64,000 nucleotides of DNA from Dryas octopetala (taxonomy: Eukaryota; Streptophyta; Magnoliopsida; Rosales; Rosaceae): NCBI GenBank assembly GCA_963921425.1, contig OY992835.1:1-64000 (forward strand), in the 5' to 3' direction. Below the pieces are notes generated by a model. That model was not told the DNA's origin, ran no database searches, and saw only the letters and a program-made list of their open reading frames with translations. Below are positions 32,814-44,860 of this stretch, in pieces; position 1 is the first letter of the stretch, and the number at the start of each line of letters is the position of its first letter. The translations under genes were made by a program, and so were the position numbers.

Positions 32814-35800
32814 TTACTGGTAATAAGTCTTCAAGTGTTCAACATTCCAACTATGCTTGAGAGGCTTCCCAGCCATAGTGGCCAAGTTGTAAGTGCCAAG
32901 CTTGACTATGCCCGTGATTCTGTAGGGTCCGGTCCAGTTCGGATCGAACAAGCTCTCCTTGATGGCAAGAGGGTTCTTCTTCATGACGAGACTGCCCAAT
33001 CTGAAGCTTCTGGGTTTGACCCTTTGGTTGTAGTATTTGGCTACCCTCTGTTGATAGGCGGCTCGGCAGAGATTGGCATCGGTTCGCCTTTCTTCGATCA
33101 TGTCCAGGCCGAGCCGAAGTCCGGTGTCATTGGTCTCCGGGTTGTATGTGCCTGTCCAGAATGAAGGAGTCCCCATTTCGATCGGAACAACAGCATCGGT
33201 TCCGAGCTCCAACGCATAAGGTGTTTCTTTCGTAGAGTTGCGGTAGGAAGTTCAGTAGGACCATAACACCTCTGGCAAGAGTTCTGGCCAATTTCCCTTT
33301 GCATTATCAAGCTTGAACTTCAAGGTCTTCTTGATGATCTTGTTGATAGTTTCGACCTGTCCGTTTGATTGCGGATGGTAAGGGGCGGCAAAGCGCAAGT
33401 TGATGTTCAGTCGTGAACAAAAACTTCTTAACTTCTTACAGTCGAACTGTTTTCCATTGTCTGCGATGATGGTGTGCGGCATGCTAAACCGGCATATGAT
33501 GTTTTTCCAGATGAAAGTTTCCATCCGTTCGGCTGTAGTGGTGGCTAAGGGTTCAGCTTCGGCCCATTTGGTGAAGTAGTCGACTGCTACCACGACCATT
33601 GTGACTTGCCCTTTCGCCTTCGGCATAGGACCGATCAGATCGAGTCCCCACTGCGCGAATGGCCAGGGACTGGATATAGAGGTCAGCAATTGAGGATGCT
33701 GATGGGAGACCGCGGCAAACTGCTGGCAGTTGACACAAGTGCGGGACAGATGATCCGCATCCTTGTTCAGCGTAGGCCAAAAGTAGCCCTGCCTGATCGT
33801 CTTATAGGCAAGTGCTCTTCCTCCGGAATGGTTTCCGCATATTCCCTCATGGATTTCCCTTAGCACATCCTGACCTTCTTGGGGCGTGACACACCACAAG
33901 TAGGGCAGGGAGAAGCCTCTCTTGTAGAGCTGACCATCGATTATGCTGAACCGAGCCGACCTTGTCTTGATGAGACGTGCTTTGTCCCTCTCCGGGGGAA
34001 GGATCCCGAAGACCAAGTAGTTGGTGATCAGCGTCATCCAGTTCGGCTCGGAATCGGTCTGCATGACGGTGGCCTCTTCTTCGGCGGTGCTAGGCCTGTC
34101 CAGGATTTCAACTGGGACGTGCCTAGCAGATCCGGTATCTGTGGCTGAGGCCAAGCGTGCCAAGGCATCAGCTTTGCAGTTTTCTGCCCTCGGGATTTGA
34201 GACAGTTTGCATTCTTGGAAACTCCTGAGCAGCAAGCGGGTCTTCTCGAGATAGGCTGTCATGCTTGGCTCTCGAGTCACATATTCTCCCAATATCTGAT
34301 TGACGATGAGTTGGGAGTCGCTGAAGATGTTCAGCCTAGCCGCGCCGAGCTCTTTTGCCAATCTGAGTCCGGCGATGAGTGCTTCATACTCTGCTTCATT
34401 GTTGGATGCTTGAAATCTAAAGCGAAGAACATACTCCATCACGGCTTGTTCTGGGGAGATCAGAACAAGTCCGGCTCCGCTACCCATTGCGTTGGAAGAT
34501 CCGTCCACGTATAGGGTCCAGGTGAGGAGATCAGCCTGGGTATGAGCACCTTTTGCATTCGGATCAGACGTGGTTGATGTAACGTCAGTGCCGACCGGAT
34601 CTTCCGCTGTGGTGGTGGACTCACAGATGAAGTCTGACATGGCCTGGCCCTTGATGGCCGTTCTGGGACAGTAGGTTATATCAAACTCGCCAAGCTCGAT
34701 TGACCACTTGATGAGCCGACCCAAAGTCTCGGGTTTGGCCAGGATTTTCCTGAGTGGCTGATCAATCAAGACGACGATTGAGTGAGCCTGGAAGTAAGGC
34801 CTTAATTTCCGAGCTGAGCTGACTAGAGCAAGGGCCATCTTCTCGAATCTAGGATATCTGGTCTCGGCGTCGGCGATGGCTCGGCTCGTGTAGAAGACTG
34901 GATGCTGTACCCCACCAACCTCTCTCACCAGAACCGAACTGAGAGCCGAGTCAGAAACGGAGAGGTAGAGAAAGAGTTCTTCACCTTCCTCCGGTTTGGA
35001 TAAGATGGGAGGTTCTCCCATGTGCCTTTTCAGATCTTGAAAGGTCTGCTCGCATTGGGGGGTCCATTCTATGCTCTTCCCTGCTCCCTTCAAAGCTTTG
35101 AAGAAGGGGAGGCACCGGTCAGTGAATTTTGAGATGAACCGGTTCAGGGCAGCGACTCTTCCAGTCAGACTCTGGATTTCCTTGCTTGTCTTCGGGGACT
35201 TCATGTTCATCAAGGCTTGGATTTTCTTCGGATTGGCCTCGATTCCCCGTTGGCTGACCAGATAGCCAAGGAACTTTCCTGACCGAACCCCAAAGACACA
35301 TTTGGCTGGGTTTAGTCGCATCTGATACTCCTTCAGGACTCCGAACATGTCTGAGAGGTCCTTGACGTGATCGTCTGCCTTGATGCTTTTGACCAGCATG
35401 TCGTCCACATAAACTTCCACCGATTTGCCTATGGAAGATCTGAACATGTGGTTGACCAGCCTTTGGTAGGTGGCTCCAGCGTTTTTGAGGCCAAAGGGCA
35501 TGACTTTGTAGCAGTACATGCCGCGATCGGTTATGAAGGATGTGTTCTCCTGATCAGGCTTGTGCATGAGGATCTGATTGTACCCAGAATAGGCGTCCAT
35601 GAAGCTGAGGAGCTTATGTCCCGCCGTCGCATCGACAAGTTGATCTATCCTGGGTAGGGGGAAACTGTCCTTGGGACACGCCTTGTTTAGATTGGTGAAG
35701 TCCACACACATCCTCCATTTCCCATTGTTCTTCTTCACCATGACCACATTGGCAAGCCAATTGGGGTAGTTGCCTTCCCGGATGAATCCGTTGTTTTGCA

Positions 35801-36239
35801 ACTTGGCCACCTCTTCAGCCATGGCTGCATGTCTGACTCGATCGTACGACCTCCTCTTCTGACGGACCGGTTTGTATCCCGGATCAATGTTCAGCCTGTG
35901 GGTGATCACGTCAGACGATATGCCTGGCATGTCATTGTAAGAGCAGGCGAACACTTCCGCATTGGCACGGAGGAAGTCGAGTATGGCCGATCGCTGTGCT
36001 GGGCCGAGCTGGGCTTCTACTCGGACAAGCCGATCTGGGGTGTCCTCCGAGATCGGTACTTCTTCCCAAGCCTCGGCCGGGAGGGGCCGAGAGTCTGGGT
36101 TCGGCTCGGCGATGAAGTCGAATGTCTCCAACGATGAAGTCCAATTCCTGGGAGTTCGGCAGCTGACCCTTCTATTTGATAAAAGTGGCGTAGCAAGATC
36201 GGGCCGAACACTGGTCTCCCTGGATGACGATGCAATCAT
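32814..36239 (-). pseudogene. Tat-like pol: RT, RNase H, second RNase H, integrase
   Basis: A 995-codon frame (36239-33252) in domain order. RT has the motifs FIREGNYPNWLANVVMVKKN, WRMCVDFTNLNKACPKD and the catalytic YVDD box. Gypsy RNase H follows (FYTSRAIADAETRYPRFEKM). An additional archaeal-type RNase H comes next (LYVDGSSNAMGSGAGLVL, NNEAEYEALIAGL). Integrase has the HHCC finger (GNHSGG...CVNCQQF) and the DDE core (WGLDLIGP, IIADNGKQF, PQSNGQVETINKI). A single TGA at 33252-33254 stops the frame after EVLWSY. The same frame then continues to 32814 with the usual integrase tail (FDPNWTGPYRI). The start of this frame overlaps the protease frame, so a shift lies at about 36130-36180. Confidence 0.9.
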
Positions 36240-37269
36240 CGCCCACCGGACACTTGATGAGGAGGTTGGCGTAGTGGACGATACAGTCGAGGTCGACTAG
36301 GGCCAGTCTGCCCAGGATGATGTTGTAAGTCGACGGTCGCTTGATGACAATGAAATATGTCATGCAAGTCTTTTTGACCGGTCCTTTCCCGAGTGAAAGG
36401 GGAAGGTAGATGTGTCCGAGAGGTTGAACCACTTCTCCCCCGAATTCGATCAGGGCTGGTGTGTCGGCTTCCAGTTTGTCTTCGCCGATTCCCATCTGCT
36501 CGAACGCAGAATGGTAGAGGATGTTGACTGAACTCCCCCCGTCGACGAAGGAACGGGCAATGGTGATTCTGGCCACTTCAGCGACTATGACCACCGGGTC
36601 ATAGTGCGGGAAGATGATCCCATTCGACTCGTTTGGCCCGAAAGTGACCGGTGCCCAGTCCTTCCATTGTCTTTTGGAAGTGCTGGGCTGTCCTGCTTGG
36701 ATTGACAGGGATTCGTGAGCATTGGCCGCCTGTCTGACGTACTCCTTCTGGGACCGGTTCGAACTTCCCACGAAGGTTGGGCCTCCGCCGATTGATCCGA
36801 TGGCGGCCTCCCGGACGTCATTAGTGTTGGTGGGCTTCTTCAGCACAGCCTTGGGTACTCTCGGCCCGCCGGTCAGGAATTGATTGATCTTACCCGCCCA
36901 GGCAAGAGTTTCAATTCCGTCGCAGAGGGCGTAGCAGTCACCCGTGACATGGCCGTGATTGGAATGGTATTTGCAGAAGATGCCCTCCTTGATCTGATCT
37001 GGGGGTGGTCCCTTGATCTCCCTTGCAGCTGGGAGTTGATCCTTAACCTTGGAAAAGATTGTCTCCAGACTGGCATTGAGAGGGGTGTACTCTGTGCACT
37101 GGACAAATTTAGGCCCCTTGCCCAGAAGTTGGCGCGGTTCCTCAGTCCGGGACTTTTTGGTCTGAACCTGAGGCTTGGGGCTTGCGACTTCTCCCTCCTT
37201 CCTCTTGGCCGAGGTCGGCTTGGAATTCAGGGTCTCCACCTGAGCATCCCATTCTTCCGCTCGCGCCCA
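36172..37269 (-). CDS. Tat-like gag C-terminus and aspartic protease
   Basis: The frame encodes the end of gag with a CCHC-like knuckle (CKYHSNHGHVTGDC) and then the protease with the FVDGGSSVNILY active-site block, in which the usual D-S/T-G appears as DGG, as often in Tat elements. It ends at ATFIK-stop just before RT. Protease would cut the polyprotein. The frame is separated from N-terminal gag by a frameshift in a T-run at 37270-37274. Confidence 0.8.
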   Translation of the reverse strand, partial: WARAEEWDAQVETLNSKPTSAKRKEGEVASPKPQVQTKKSRTEEPRQLLGKGPKFVQCTEYTPLNASLETIFSKVKDQLPAAREIKGPPPDQIKEGIFCKYHSNHGHVTGDCYALCDGIETLAWAGKINQFLTGGPRVPKAVLKKPTNTNDVREAAIGSIGGGPTFVGSSNRSQKEYVRQAANAHESLSIQAGQPSTSKRQWKDWAPVTFGPNESNGIIFPHYDPVVIVAEVARITIARSFVDGGSSVNILYHSAFEQMGIGEDKLEADTPALIEFGGEVVQPLGHIYLPLSLGKGPVKKTCMTYFIVIKRPSTYNIILGRLALVDLDCIVHYANLLIKCPVGDDCIVIQGDQCSARSCYATFIK

Positions 37270-38729
37270 TTTTTGGCGTCGGCAGAAAGTTCATCATAGG
37301 TGGAAGGAGGGTTCCTCATCAGATGGGAGCGAAGTCCTCCGGCGAGCAGACCTTGCATAAGAGCATTCTTAGCCGATCTGTAGTCGCAATCATCGCACTT
37401 CGTGTATTCAATGTAGAAGCGGATCAGATAGGTCTTGAGACTCTCTCCTTCATGTTGTTTGATGAGCGACATATCGTTCAAGTTGTAGAGTCGTTCGGAT
37501 ACAACCCGATATCTCGTCAAGAAGGCCCTCCGGAGGTCGGAGAAAAAGTCTATGGAGTTCGGCTGGAGAGTTCGAAACCATTCCCGCGCCGATCCCTTCA
37601 AGGTTGAAGGGAAGATTCTGCACTTTGTGGCTTCAGATGCCTGGCGAGCCTCCATGGCGTATCTGAAGATGTCAAGATGATCATAAGGGTCCTTAGTCCC
37701 ATTATACTGATCCATCTTGGGGGGTTTGGTATCCCTGGAGACCTCAGCATCCATGATCCTGCTAGTGTACAGGAGGGGGAGTTCTTCTCCGTGATCAGTT
37801 CTGCCGAGGTACCCCCTGGAAACCTCGACCTGGCCGAGCCGATCGTGGACACTTCGAATTTGGTTTTGGACCAAAGTCCGGACTAGATTTTCCACATCGG
37901 GTGCGGTCGGCTCGGATGCAGTCTCCCCCGAGCGCTCGATTCGGTCACCGAGTCTCTCGTTTACCGGCTGACGAGTGATCCTCTCGCTTACCGGATGTCG
38001 GTCGGACATGACCATGATAGCTCCCAGCCGGTCACCGGCGGATCGTGTCCCCGAATGAGTTTTCGATGTGGAAGGACCTTGGCTGGTGGCAGAGCCGAGT
38101 CTGCTTCTGACTGGGACCCTGGGTTCGGTCGAGCTAGTTGGGTTGACAGCCCCCAACCTGGATCGGATTGGAGGTCATTGATCCGTGATCGGTTCGGCGC
38201 GGTTTCCCTCCAAGCTTTTGGTAGAGCCTTTCCTGAAGGCTGCCTGCTTTTGCTGAAGGAGACGGTGGGCGTTCAGGAACTCGGTCTGTTCGGCCGGGGG
38301 CATGTCTTTAAAGCCTGGGAAGGTGCAATCCACGTCCTGCCGAGCGGACTGATCGTCCACATTGGCCGGAGTGCTCTGCCGAGAAGGAGATGGTGAAAAA
38401 ACCTCCTGCTCGGTTCGGGTCTAACGCAATCGGAAACCCGATCTCCCGCTGTTCTCGAGCTGAGCGCGATGACGCGCGAGCTCCTCAGCCAGTTCGGCCT
38501 GTTTGGCGAGCAGCTCATTATTCTGCTTGAGAAGTGCATTCTCAGTGGCCAGATGTCGTTGGTTCTTCCTAAGGAGTTTGTGAGCAGCCTTGATCTTTGA
38601 AGGACCTTTAGATTTTGCTGCTTTGGGAAGTTGTGCTCCCCTCGTCTTCTCAGGTGTCTCAGGCTGATGTTATTCATCATTCTGGGATGCTCCTGAGGAA
38701 GAGCTGCTATCACGAAAGATGGTAGTCAT
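37227..38729 (-). pseudogene. Tat-like gag, N-terminal and capsid part
   Basis: Gag begins at the ATG at 38729 (MTTIFRDSSSSSG). A coiled-coil region rich in Lys, Leu and Glu follows (about 38640-38440). The capsid block contains PPKMDQYNGTKDPYDHLDIF, KGSAREWFRTLQPNSI and the LTRYRVVSERLYNLNDMSLI segment typical of plant gypsy gag. In-frame stops occur near 38672 (TAA), near 38420 and near 38178 (TGA). A one-base loss in a homopolymer at about 37270 moves the end out of frame. The particle protein would not be produced whole. Confidence 0.8.
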
Positions 38730-38792
38730 GATGACTTATTTGAAGGAAAAGCTTAGCACTTGTGGTGATGAACACAATGGCTGAAGACGATC

Positions 38793-38810
38793 TTCCCACA
38801 GACGGCACCA
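38793..38810 (-). promoter_or_regulatory. Primer-binding site of the Tat-like element
   Basis: On the minus strand TGGTGCCGTCTGTGGGA lies three bases inside the 5' LTR, the expected position for tRNA-primed minus-strand synthesis. I did not assign the tRNA. Confidence 0.65.
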
Positions 38811-38813
38811 ATC

Positions 38814-39859
38814 TATTGATGCAAATTTCCATAAGATAGATGCAACAACTTAGAAATGGTGATCTGGCTAATCAGAAGCCTTGCTAGATGATGACGTGAG
38901 ATCTTCCTGTATGAAAACAAGATCAAAGGAGATGGACCGCTGTGGTACCAGCCAAACACGCTCCGATGATGAAGTTAGTGATGTGTGTTTGATGGTGTTT
39001 GAATGTAAATGGGGAAGAACAGGGGATGAACTTGGGAGAATGGGAAGAACAAGGTAAATGTTCTGGGTTTATTCTCAGCAAGTTGGGTATGCTTTTGGTG
39101 AGTGAAGGTTTGTGTAAGTGTTTGCCTGATGATAGATAACTGGGTGAATTTGTGCATATGAGTTGGTTTATATAGGCAAAGGAAGTTGTGAGGAGTAAGT
39201 TACCTGCATGTGGTTGACTGGTTGAGAAAGATCCACGCGTTCGGTCGTGAACAGTGGCATGCACAGCTACCCACCTCCTTTGCATTCAATGCTGCATTGA
39301 ATGCAAGTATGGAAGGTTCAGGTGAACTGCCTCAATAGTCATGAATGTGAGCTGGGAAGTCTCATCTGTCAGAATATCCTGTCAGCTGCACTTGAGTATG
39401 ACGGTTCGTCCCAACATGATCTTCTCTGGAATGACGGTGGGGAGCCGAGCCGACCCGAACACATGTTCTCATGCGCAGATATGAAGTTCATGTGTGTTCG
39501 GATCGGACAGGGATAGTCGAACCGAGCCGATCTAATAAGTAGAGATTCCTTCAGGTCGTAGATGGCTGTGACTAGTCTAAAGAGATGCTCGCCCCAGGGG
39601 GGGCCGAGCCGAACCGGACCGGGATGACCGAGGAAAGATGAACACTCAATCCTCTGGAAAACCCTCGGTTCGGGTCGGACCGGGCACGAAGGGCTCGCCA
39701 TGGTGATCCGATTTGAGCTGACAGAGGAAGTGCCGAACTGCGTGATGATGTGGAGGTCAAAGTTTGACCACTGAGAAGTCAAACACCGAAGTTGGATCTG
39801 ACCGACCACGTGTCAAGCCATGATTGGCTATTGGATCGGTGTGGATTTATCCACAAACA
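38814..39859 (-). repeat. 5' LTR of the Tat-like element (right in window)
   Basis: 1046 bp. Its inner end reads TA where the other LTR has TG, so its own CA terminus has mutated. It holds a 46-bp segment (39657-39702) missing from the other LTR. The minus-strand TATA motif at 39167-39176 would drive gag-pol. Confidence 0.9.
39167..39176 (-). promoter_or_regulatory. TATA box in the 5' LTR of the Tat-like element
   Basis: CCTATATAAA on the minus strand, about 690 bp into the LTR, leaving R-U5 of about 350 bp. Confidence 0.6.
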
Positions 39860-39864
39860 CTAAG

Positions 39865-40201
39865 TTAAATAAATCCAGCCTTATAACACCACAAACACAC
39901 ACCTCTACCACCGAAACACACACACCGCCTAACTCACAAGCACACACCTTCACCACACACTGCACAACCGCCTAGCCACCTTTTGTTCAATCAATGAAAC
40001 AAAATTTTAAAACAACAGTAGAGTGTAGAAGCTACTGTCTTCTACACGGTTTCAATTTTTTTTTTTTAACATAATCATAAAATAGATAATATTGAAATAT
40101 ATATATACATAAATGTAAATTAAAATATAAGTATGTTGAATAAAAACTAATTAAACATAATAATTAAATTTTTTTTTTTTAAACATAATCAGGTTATTAC
40201 A
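39865..40201 (-). repeat. 3' LTR of the Tekay-like element, second part
   Basis: Continues the interrupted LTR (TTAAATAAATCCAGCCTTA...) and matches 51006-51345. It ends ...GTTATTACA. A purine-rich tract (AAGGAGGTTAGAT on the minus strand) follows internally as the polypurine tract. Confidence 0.9.
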
Positions 40202-40239
40202 ATCTAACCTCCTTAAAAGAAATTTCGTCCTCGAAATTT

Positions 40240-41551
40240 GGCACTTACCGAAAAGTTAAGGAAATAGCTCGGGATACTTCTGACGTACCTCAACTTCTAC
40301 TTCCCACGTTATTTCCTCAGTATTCTCATTTCTCCACAGTACCTTGACTAATGAGATTGTCTTTGTACGGAGAACTTGTTTTTTTCGATCCAAAATCTAA
40401 ACAGGTCTAGTTTCGAATGATAGTTGTTCATCCAATTCAAGTTCCCTCCAATCAAGTACATGTGTAGGATCTGCCTCATACTTCCGTAACATCGAGACAT
40501 GGAAAACATTGTAAATTCCTGAAAGTTGAGGTGGTAATGCTAATTTGTACGCCACTTCTCCGATTCGCTCTAAGATTTCAAAAGGACCAATAAACCTTGG
40601 AGCTAACTTTCCTGACTTTCCAAATCTTTTGACTCCTCTCCGTAGAGAAACCTTTAGAAAAACATGATCACCAACATCAAACTTTAATGATCTTCTTCTG
40701 CGATCTGCATAATTCTTTTGTCGACTTTGAGTTGTAAGTAGGCGTTGTTTGATGAGTTTTATCTTTTCCGTTGTTTCTTGTACTAACTCAGGTCCAATTA
40801 ATATTGCATCACCGGCTTCGATCCAACATAAAGGTGATCGACATGGTCGTCCATAAAGTGCTTCAAATGGTGTCATTCCAATACTTGACTAAAAAATGTT
40901 GTTATAAGCAAACTCAGCTAAAGGTAGATGATCTTCCCAACTTCCTTGAAATCCAAAACACAAGCTCTTAACATGTCCTCCAAAATTTGAATAGTTCTCT
41001 TAGAAGTAAACTTTGGATCCCTATCAGACACAATTGAAATAGGAATTCCATGCAATCTTATAATTTCCTTTACATATAATCTTCCGAGCATTTCTATAGT
41101 GTCAGTCGTTTTCACAGGTAGAAAATGTGCAGATTTAGTTAATCTATCAACAATAACCCAAATTGCATCCTTACCGCGTACTGTACGAGGTAGTCCCGTT
41201 ATGAAGTCCATTGTGATGTGATCCTATTTCCATTCAGCTACAGGTAACAGTTGAAGTGGTCCTGCCGATTTCTGATGTTCTACCTTGACCTGTTGACAAG
41301 TGAGACTTTGACACAAAAGTTGCTACATCTTTCTTCATTCCATTCCACCAAAATTGACGACGTACATCTCGATACATTTTCGTACCACCCGGATGAATTG
41401 TAAACTTTGAATGATGAGTTTCATGGAGTACTTCACTTATTAGTTCCGGAATTTCAGGCACATACAATCTACCCAAAAATCTTAATCCTTTATCATCACC
41501 AATTGTCCATTCCTTTGTCATTTCTCCTCTAGTATCCAATTCCTTAATCAT
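40240..41551 (-). pseudogene. Tekay-like integrase and chromodomain end, degraded
   Basis: In minus-strand order: a zinc-finger region (ISEVLHETHHSKFTIHPGGT, FWWNGMKKDVATFV), after which the frame shifts before the second Cys pair; then [20 protein letters not shown] and [11 protein letters not shown] from the DDE core. At about 41000 the sequence jumps from FTSK directly to [11 protein letters not shown]. This removes about thirty residues that normally hold the catalytic glutamate. The frame resumes with MTPFEALYGRPCRSPLCW, a GPFEIL/GEVAYKLALPP block and FHVSMLRKY. After further stops it ends in the chromodomain-like SLVKVLWRNENTEEITWEVE ... YPELFP. Strand transfer would be impossible with this copy. 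Confidence 0.8.
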
Positions 41552-41729
41552 CTTTGCTTGTACATCTTCTTATTGTGCTTCAATGACTTTTCTTATAAAC
41601 ATTGGATGATCGAGTAACCAAATTACAAAGATAAGGGCGATCTCCATATGACCTGATGTATAATTGATAATCATAGATAAATTCAATCATCTTCCACTTT
41701 TGAATCCGTAGATTTGCTATAGTTTCTTG

Positions 41730-43505
41730 TTACTTCCTACTCAATGCATCAGCTACAGCATTTGCCTTTCCAAGATGATAGTGTAACTCAAAATCATAAT
41801 CTTCTAGATACGTCATCCATCTTCGTTGTCTCAAGTTCAATTCCTTTTGAGTAAACAAATACTTTAAACTCTTATGATCTGAATAGAGTTCAAAATGCTC
41901 ACCATATAAGTAATGTCTCCAAGTCTTTAGAGCATGAACAATTGCAACTAGTTCCAGATCATGTGTTGGATAATTTCGTTCATGAGTCTTAAGTTGGCGA
42001 GAAGCATAGGCTACCACTCGATCAGATTGCATCAACACACATCCTAATCCTTGTAACGATGCATCAGTGTAAACCACATAACCTTTTCCTCTTTCCGGAA
42101 TAATCAATACTGGAGCAGTTGTCAATCGAATATTTAATTCCTTGAAAGATTTCTCACATTCGTCATTCCAAATAAACTTGACTCCTTTCTGTGTTAACTT
42201 AGTCATCGGTGCCGCTAACCGAGAAATTTTTTTAATAAATCTTCTGTAATAACCGGCCAATCCCAGAAAACTCCTTATCTCTGAAACATTTTTGGGTTGA
42301 CTCCAATTCATCACTGCTTCTACCTTAGATGGATCAACAACAATACCTTCTTGATAAATCACATGACCTAAAAATTTCACTTCAGTGAGCCAATATTCAC
42401 ACTTACTGAATTTGGTGAATAACTTATGCTCCCTCAATGTTTGCAATGCTATCACTAAATGTCATGCATGTTCCTCTTCAGTAATTGAGTAGATAAGAAT
42501 ATCATCAATAAAGACAATCACAAATTGATCAAGATATGGTCGAAATACTCGATTCATTAGATCCATAAATGCGGCTGGTGCATTTGTTAATCCAAAAGGC
42601 ATAACTAGATACTCGTAATGTCCATAACGAGTTCTAAAAGCTGTCTTAGGAACATTTTCTGATTTAACTCGAAGTTGATGATATCCATAATGAAGATCAA
42701 TCTTTGAAAAATACTTGGAACCTCTTAGTTGATCAAACAAATCATCAATCCTAGGGAGTGGATACTTATTCTTCACAGTTACTCGATTCAATTGACGATA
42801 ATCAATACACATCCTAAGTGTTCCATCCTTTTTCTTCACAAATAAAGTTGGTGCACCCCAAGGTGACGTACTAGGGCGAATAAACTCCTTCTCTTGTAAA
42901 TCTTTAAGTTGTTCCTTAAGTTCCTTTAACTCCGCAGGTGTCATTCTATGTGGAGGTATAGAAATAGGGGTTGTATCTGAATACACTTCAATCGCAAATT
43001 GTACTTCTCGTTCTAGTGGTAATCCAAATAAATCCTCCGGAAATACATCACTAAAATCTTTAACCACGAGAATTTGTTCCATCTGAGAGTTATTCTCGTC
43101 CTCATATGTAAACGCAGCTAGTATTCTTAGATAATCAGAATCTTTCACACTTAAGAAACGTTGGGGCTTAAAAATATCCTTATTTCCACAAAAACTAAAG
43201 GTTCCACCTTCCACTGTTGTTATAGTTATCGAATTTCTACCAAAGTCAAGAATAGGTTGGTGTCTCTTAAGCCAATCTACTCCCAAAATAACATCATACC
43301 CCGAAATATCCATTATCAACAAATCAAATACAAGTTTATGACTTGAGAGTTCTACCATACCAAATTTACACATTCTATCAACCTTTACTTTAAAACCCAA
43401 TGGAGAACATATAAATTTTGATGGGTTCAAAACTTCTGATTCTAATTTAAGGGTAGATGCAAACGATGCAGATAAGAATGAAAGTGTTGCACCAGTACGT
43501 ATCAA
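41730..43505 (-). pseudogene. Tekay-like protease, RT and RNase H, degraded
   Basis: Protease starts the preserved frame, but its active-site block reads IRTGATLSF, so the catalytic Asp seems replaced by Arg. The block [19 protein letters not shown] follows. RT shows [34 protein letters not shown] and the FIDD catalytic box ([10 protein letters not shown]). A TGA at about 42462 breaks it just after the box. The frame continues with [38 protein letters not shown] and the gypsy RNase H block [15 protein letters not shown] ... [11 protein letters not shown], to ADALSRK. The order PR-RT-RH-IN is that of Ty3/gypsy. Confidence 0.85.
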
Positions 43506-43660
43506 AAAGTATTCTAGCCCAAGAATTGAAAACTAGAAACGTACCTTCCACTGCCTGGTAATCTCCTTGATCTCCTTCAACACCAGAATATTGGCCCTCT
43601 CCAGTGTAATTATACTGTTCTTACATAGCATAAAGATATTGCTCCTCACCCAGAAATTCA

Positions 43661-44860
43661 CTATGTTGGTCGGGTATAGGATCGCTCTGATTTTTCGATT
43701 ACAGGATCAGCATGATATTCCACTATCGAATCAGCTTGACTCTCCACTTGTTGAAGTGCAAACACCCTTCCTTGAGTAAATTGTTCTGTTCTTGTTGCTC
43801 CTCTCAAGGGTTTAGGTCTGACAGCTCCAGATCGTCCCCCTGGACGTGGTGGTTGTTGACTAGTGGTTGGTCTAGCCCAATTCTGTTGAGGCTGAAAAGG
43901 TGCTCGTGATTGAAATGGTTGTGGAGCACGATACTGTGATGTAGGTGGAGCTCTATATTGAATTTGGGGAGCTTGATATGTAAACTGTGGTGCCCGATAC
44001 GGTGGTGGTTGGGTACTTGGCATCTGGTAAAATGATAATAATGGGCACTGATTATGAATATGTCCTACTTATCCGCAATAATGACAACGTCTTTTATCAA
44101 AGTATGGCGCCCTTGGTGGTTGGTAACGGGAAGGACCAAAATTCGGACGCTTACTACTTTGACCTCCACTTGATGCTCTAACCTCCCACATCCTTTTAAC
44201 ATCTAACATTGCTTGTTCAGCGATTAAAGCACGATCAACAACATTTGCATACCTTTCTAACTTCAAAATGGAAACTTTTTCCCTGACAGTTGGTTTGAGA
44301 CCCTCCTGGAATCGCTTAGCCTTCTTACTTTCACTTGGCACCAACTCCGATGCGAAATACATTAGTTCTTCAAATTTCGCTTGGTAGTTTATCACTGATA
44401 AATCCCGTTGAACCAAGTTAACAAATTCCCTTGCCTTCATATCTTTGACTGTATCAGGGAAATACTTCTCCAGAAAAAGTCTTTCAAATCCTACCCAGTT
44501 CGTGACTTCCTCCTCTCGAATACTCATTACTGATTCCCACCAATGATATGCTTGTTCTTCCAGGTATGAACAAGCAACAATTACTTTGAATTCTTCTGGA
44601 ATCCTTTGTTCTTGTAATTTCCTCTTCATCTGGCGAAGCCACTCTTCAGCTATCATATAATCAAATTCACCCTTAAACACTGGTGGTTTTGACTTTCGGA
44701 ATTCCCCTTGAATTCTCATAACTCGATCCAGGGCATCCTCTTGTTGATTCTCTTGAGTTATAGTTCCTCGAATAACACTTGCCATTTCTCGTATGGCTGC
44801 AACTACGTCTTGGTTACCGTTCATATTCTCATTCAGAATTCCTTGTCTTTCTGCCATCAT
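43661..44860 (-). pseudogene. Tekay-like gag
   Basis: Capsid-like gag from MMAERQGIL, with FRKSKPPVFKGEFDYMIAEE, WWESV and FERLFLEKYFPDTVKDMKAR, typical of chromovirus gag. The zinc knuckle CHYCG is cut by an in-frame TAA at 44069-44071 and resumes as VGHIHNQCPLL. A Gln/Pro-rich tail with YRAPQ repeats follows and runs to 43661. Confidence 0.8.

Larger units (their letters stand above)
27906..39859 (-). mobile_element. Ty3/gypsy Tat/Retand-like element with an antisense gene
   Basis: 11,954-bp element inserted into the LTR of the Tekay-like element, with a perfect duplication CTAAG (27901-27905 and 39860-39864). The LTRs are 27906-28906 and 38814-39859, roughly 97% identical by eye. Gag, protease and pol lie on the minus strand. 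Two RNase H domains lie between RT and integrase, which is the signature of the Tat lineage. Between integrase and the 3' LTR, on the opposite strand, is a separate intron-containing gene, as known for Retand, Grande and RIRE2 relatives. Several stops and frameshifts are present, but the reading frames are mostly long, so the insertion is fairly recent. Confidence 0.9.
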
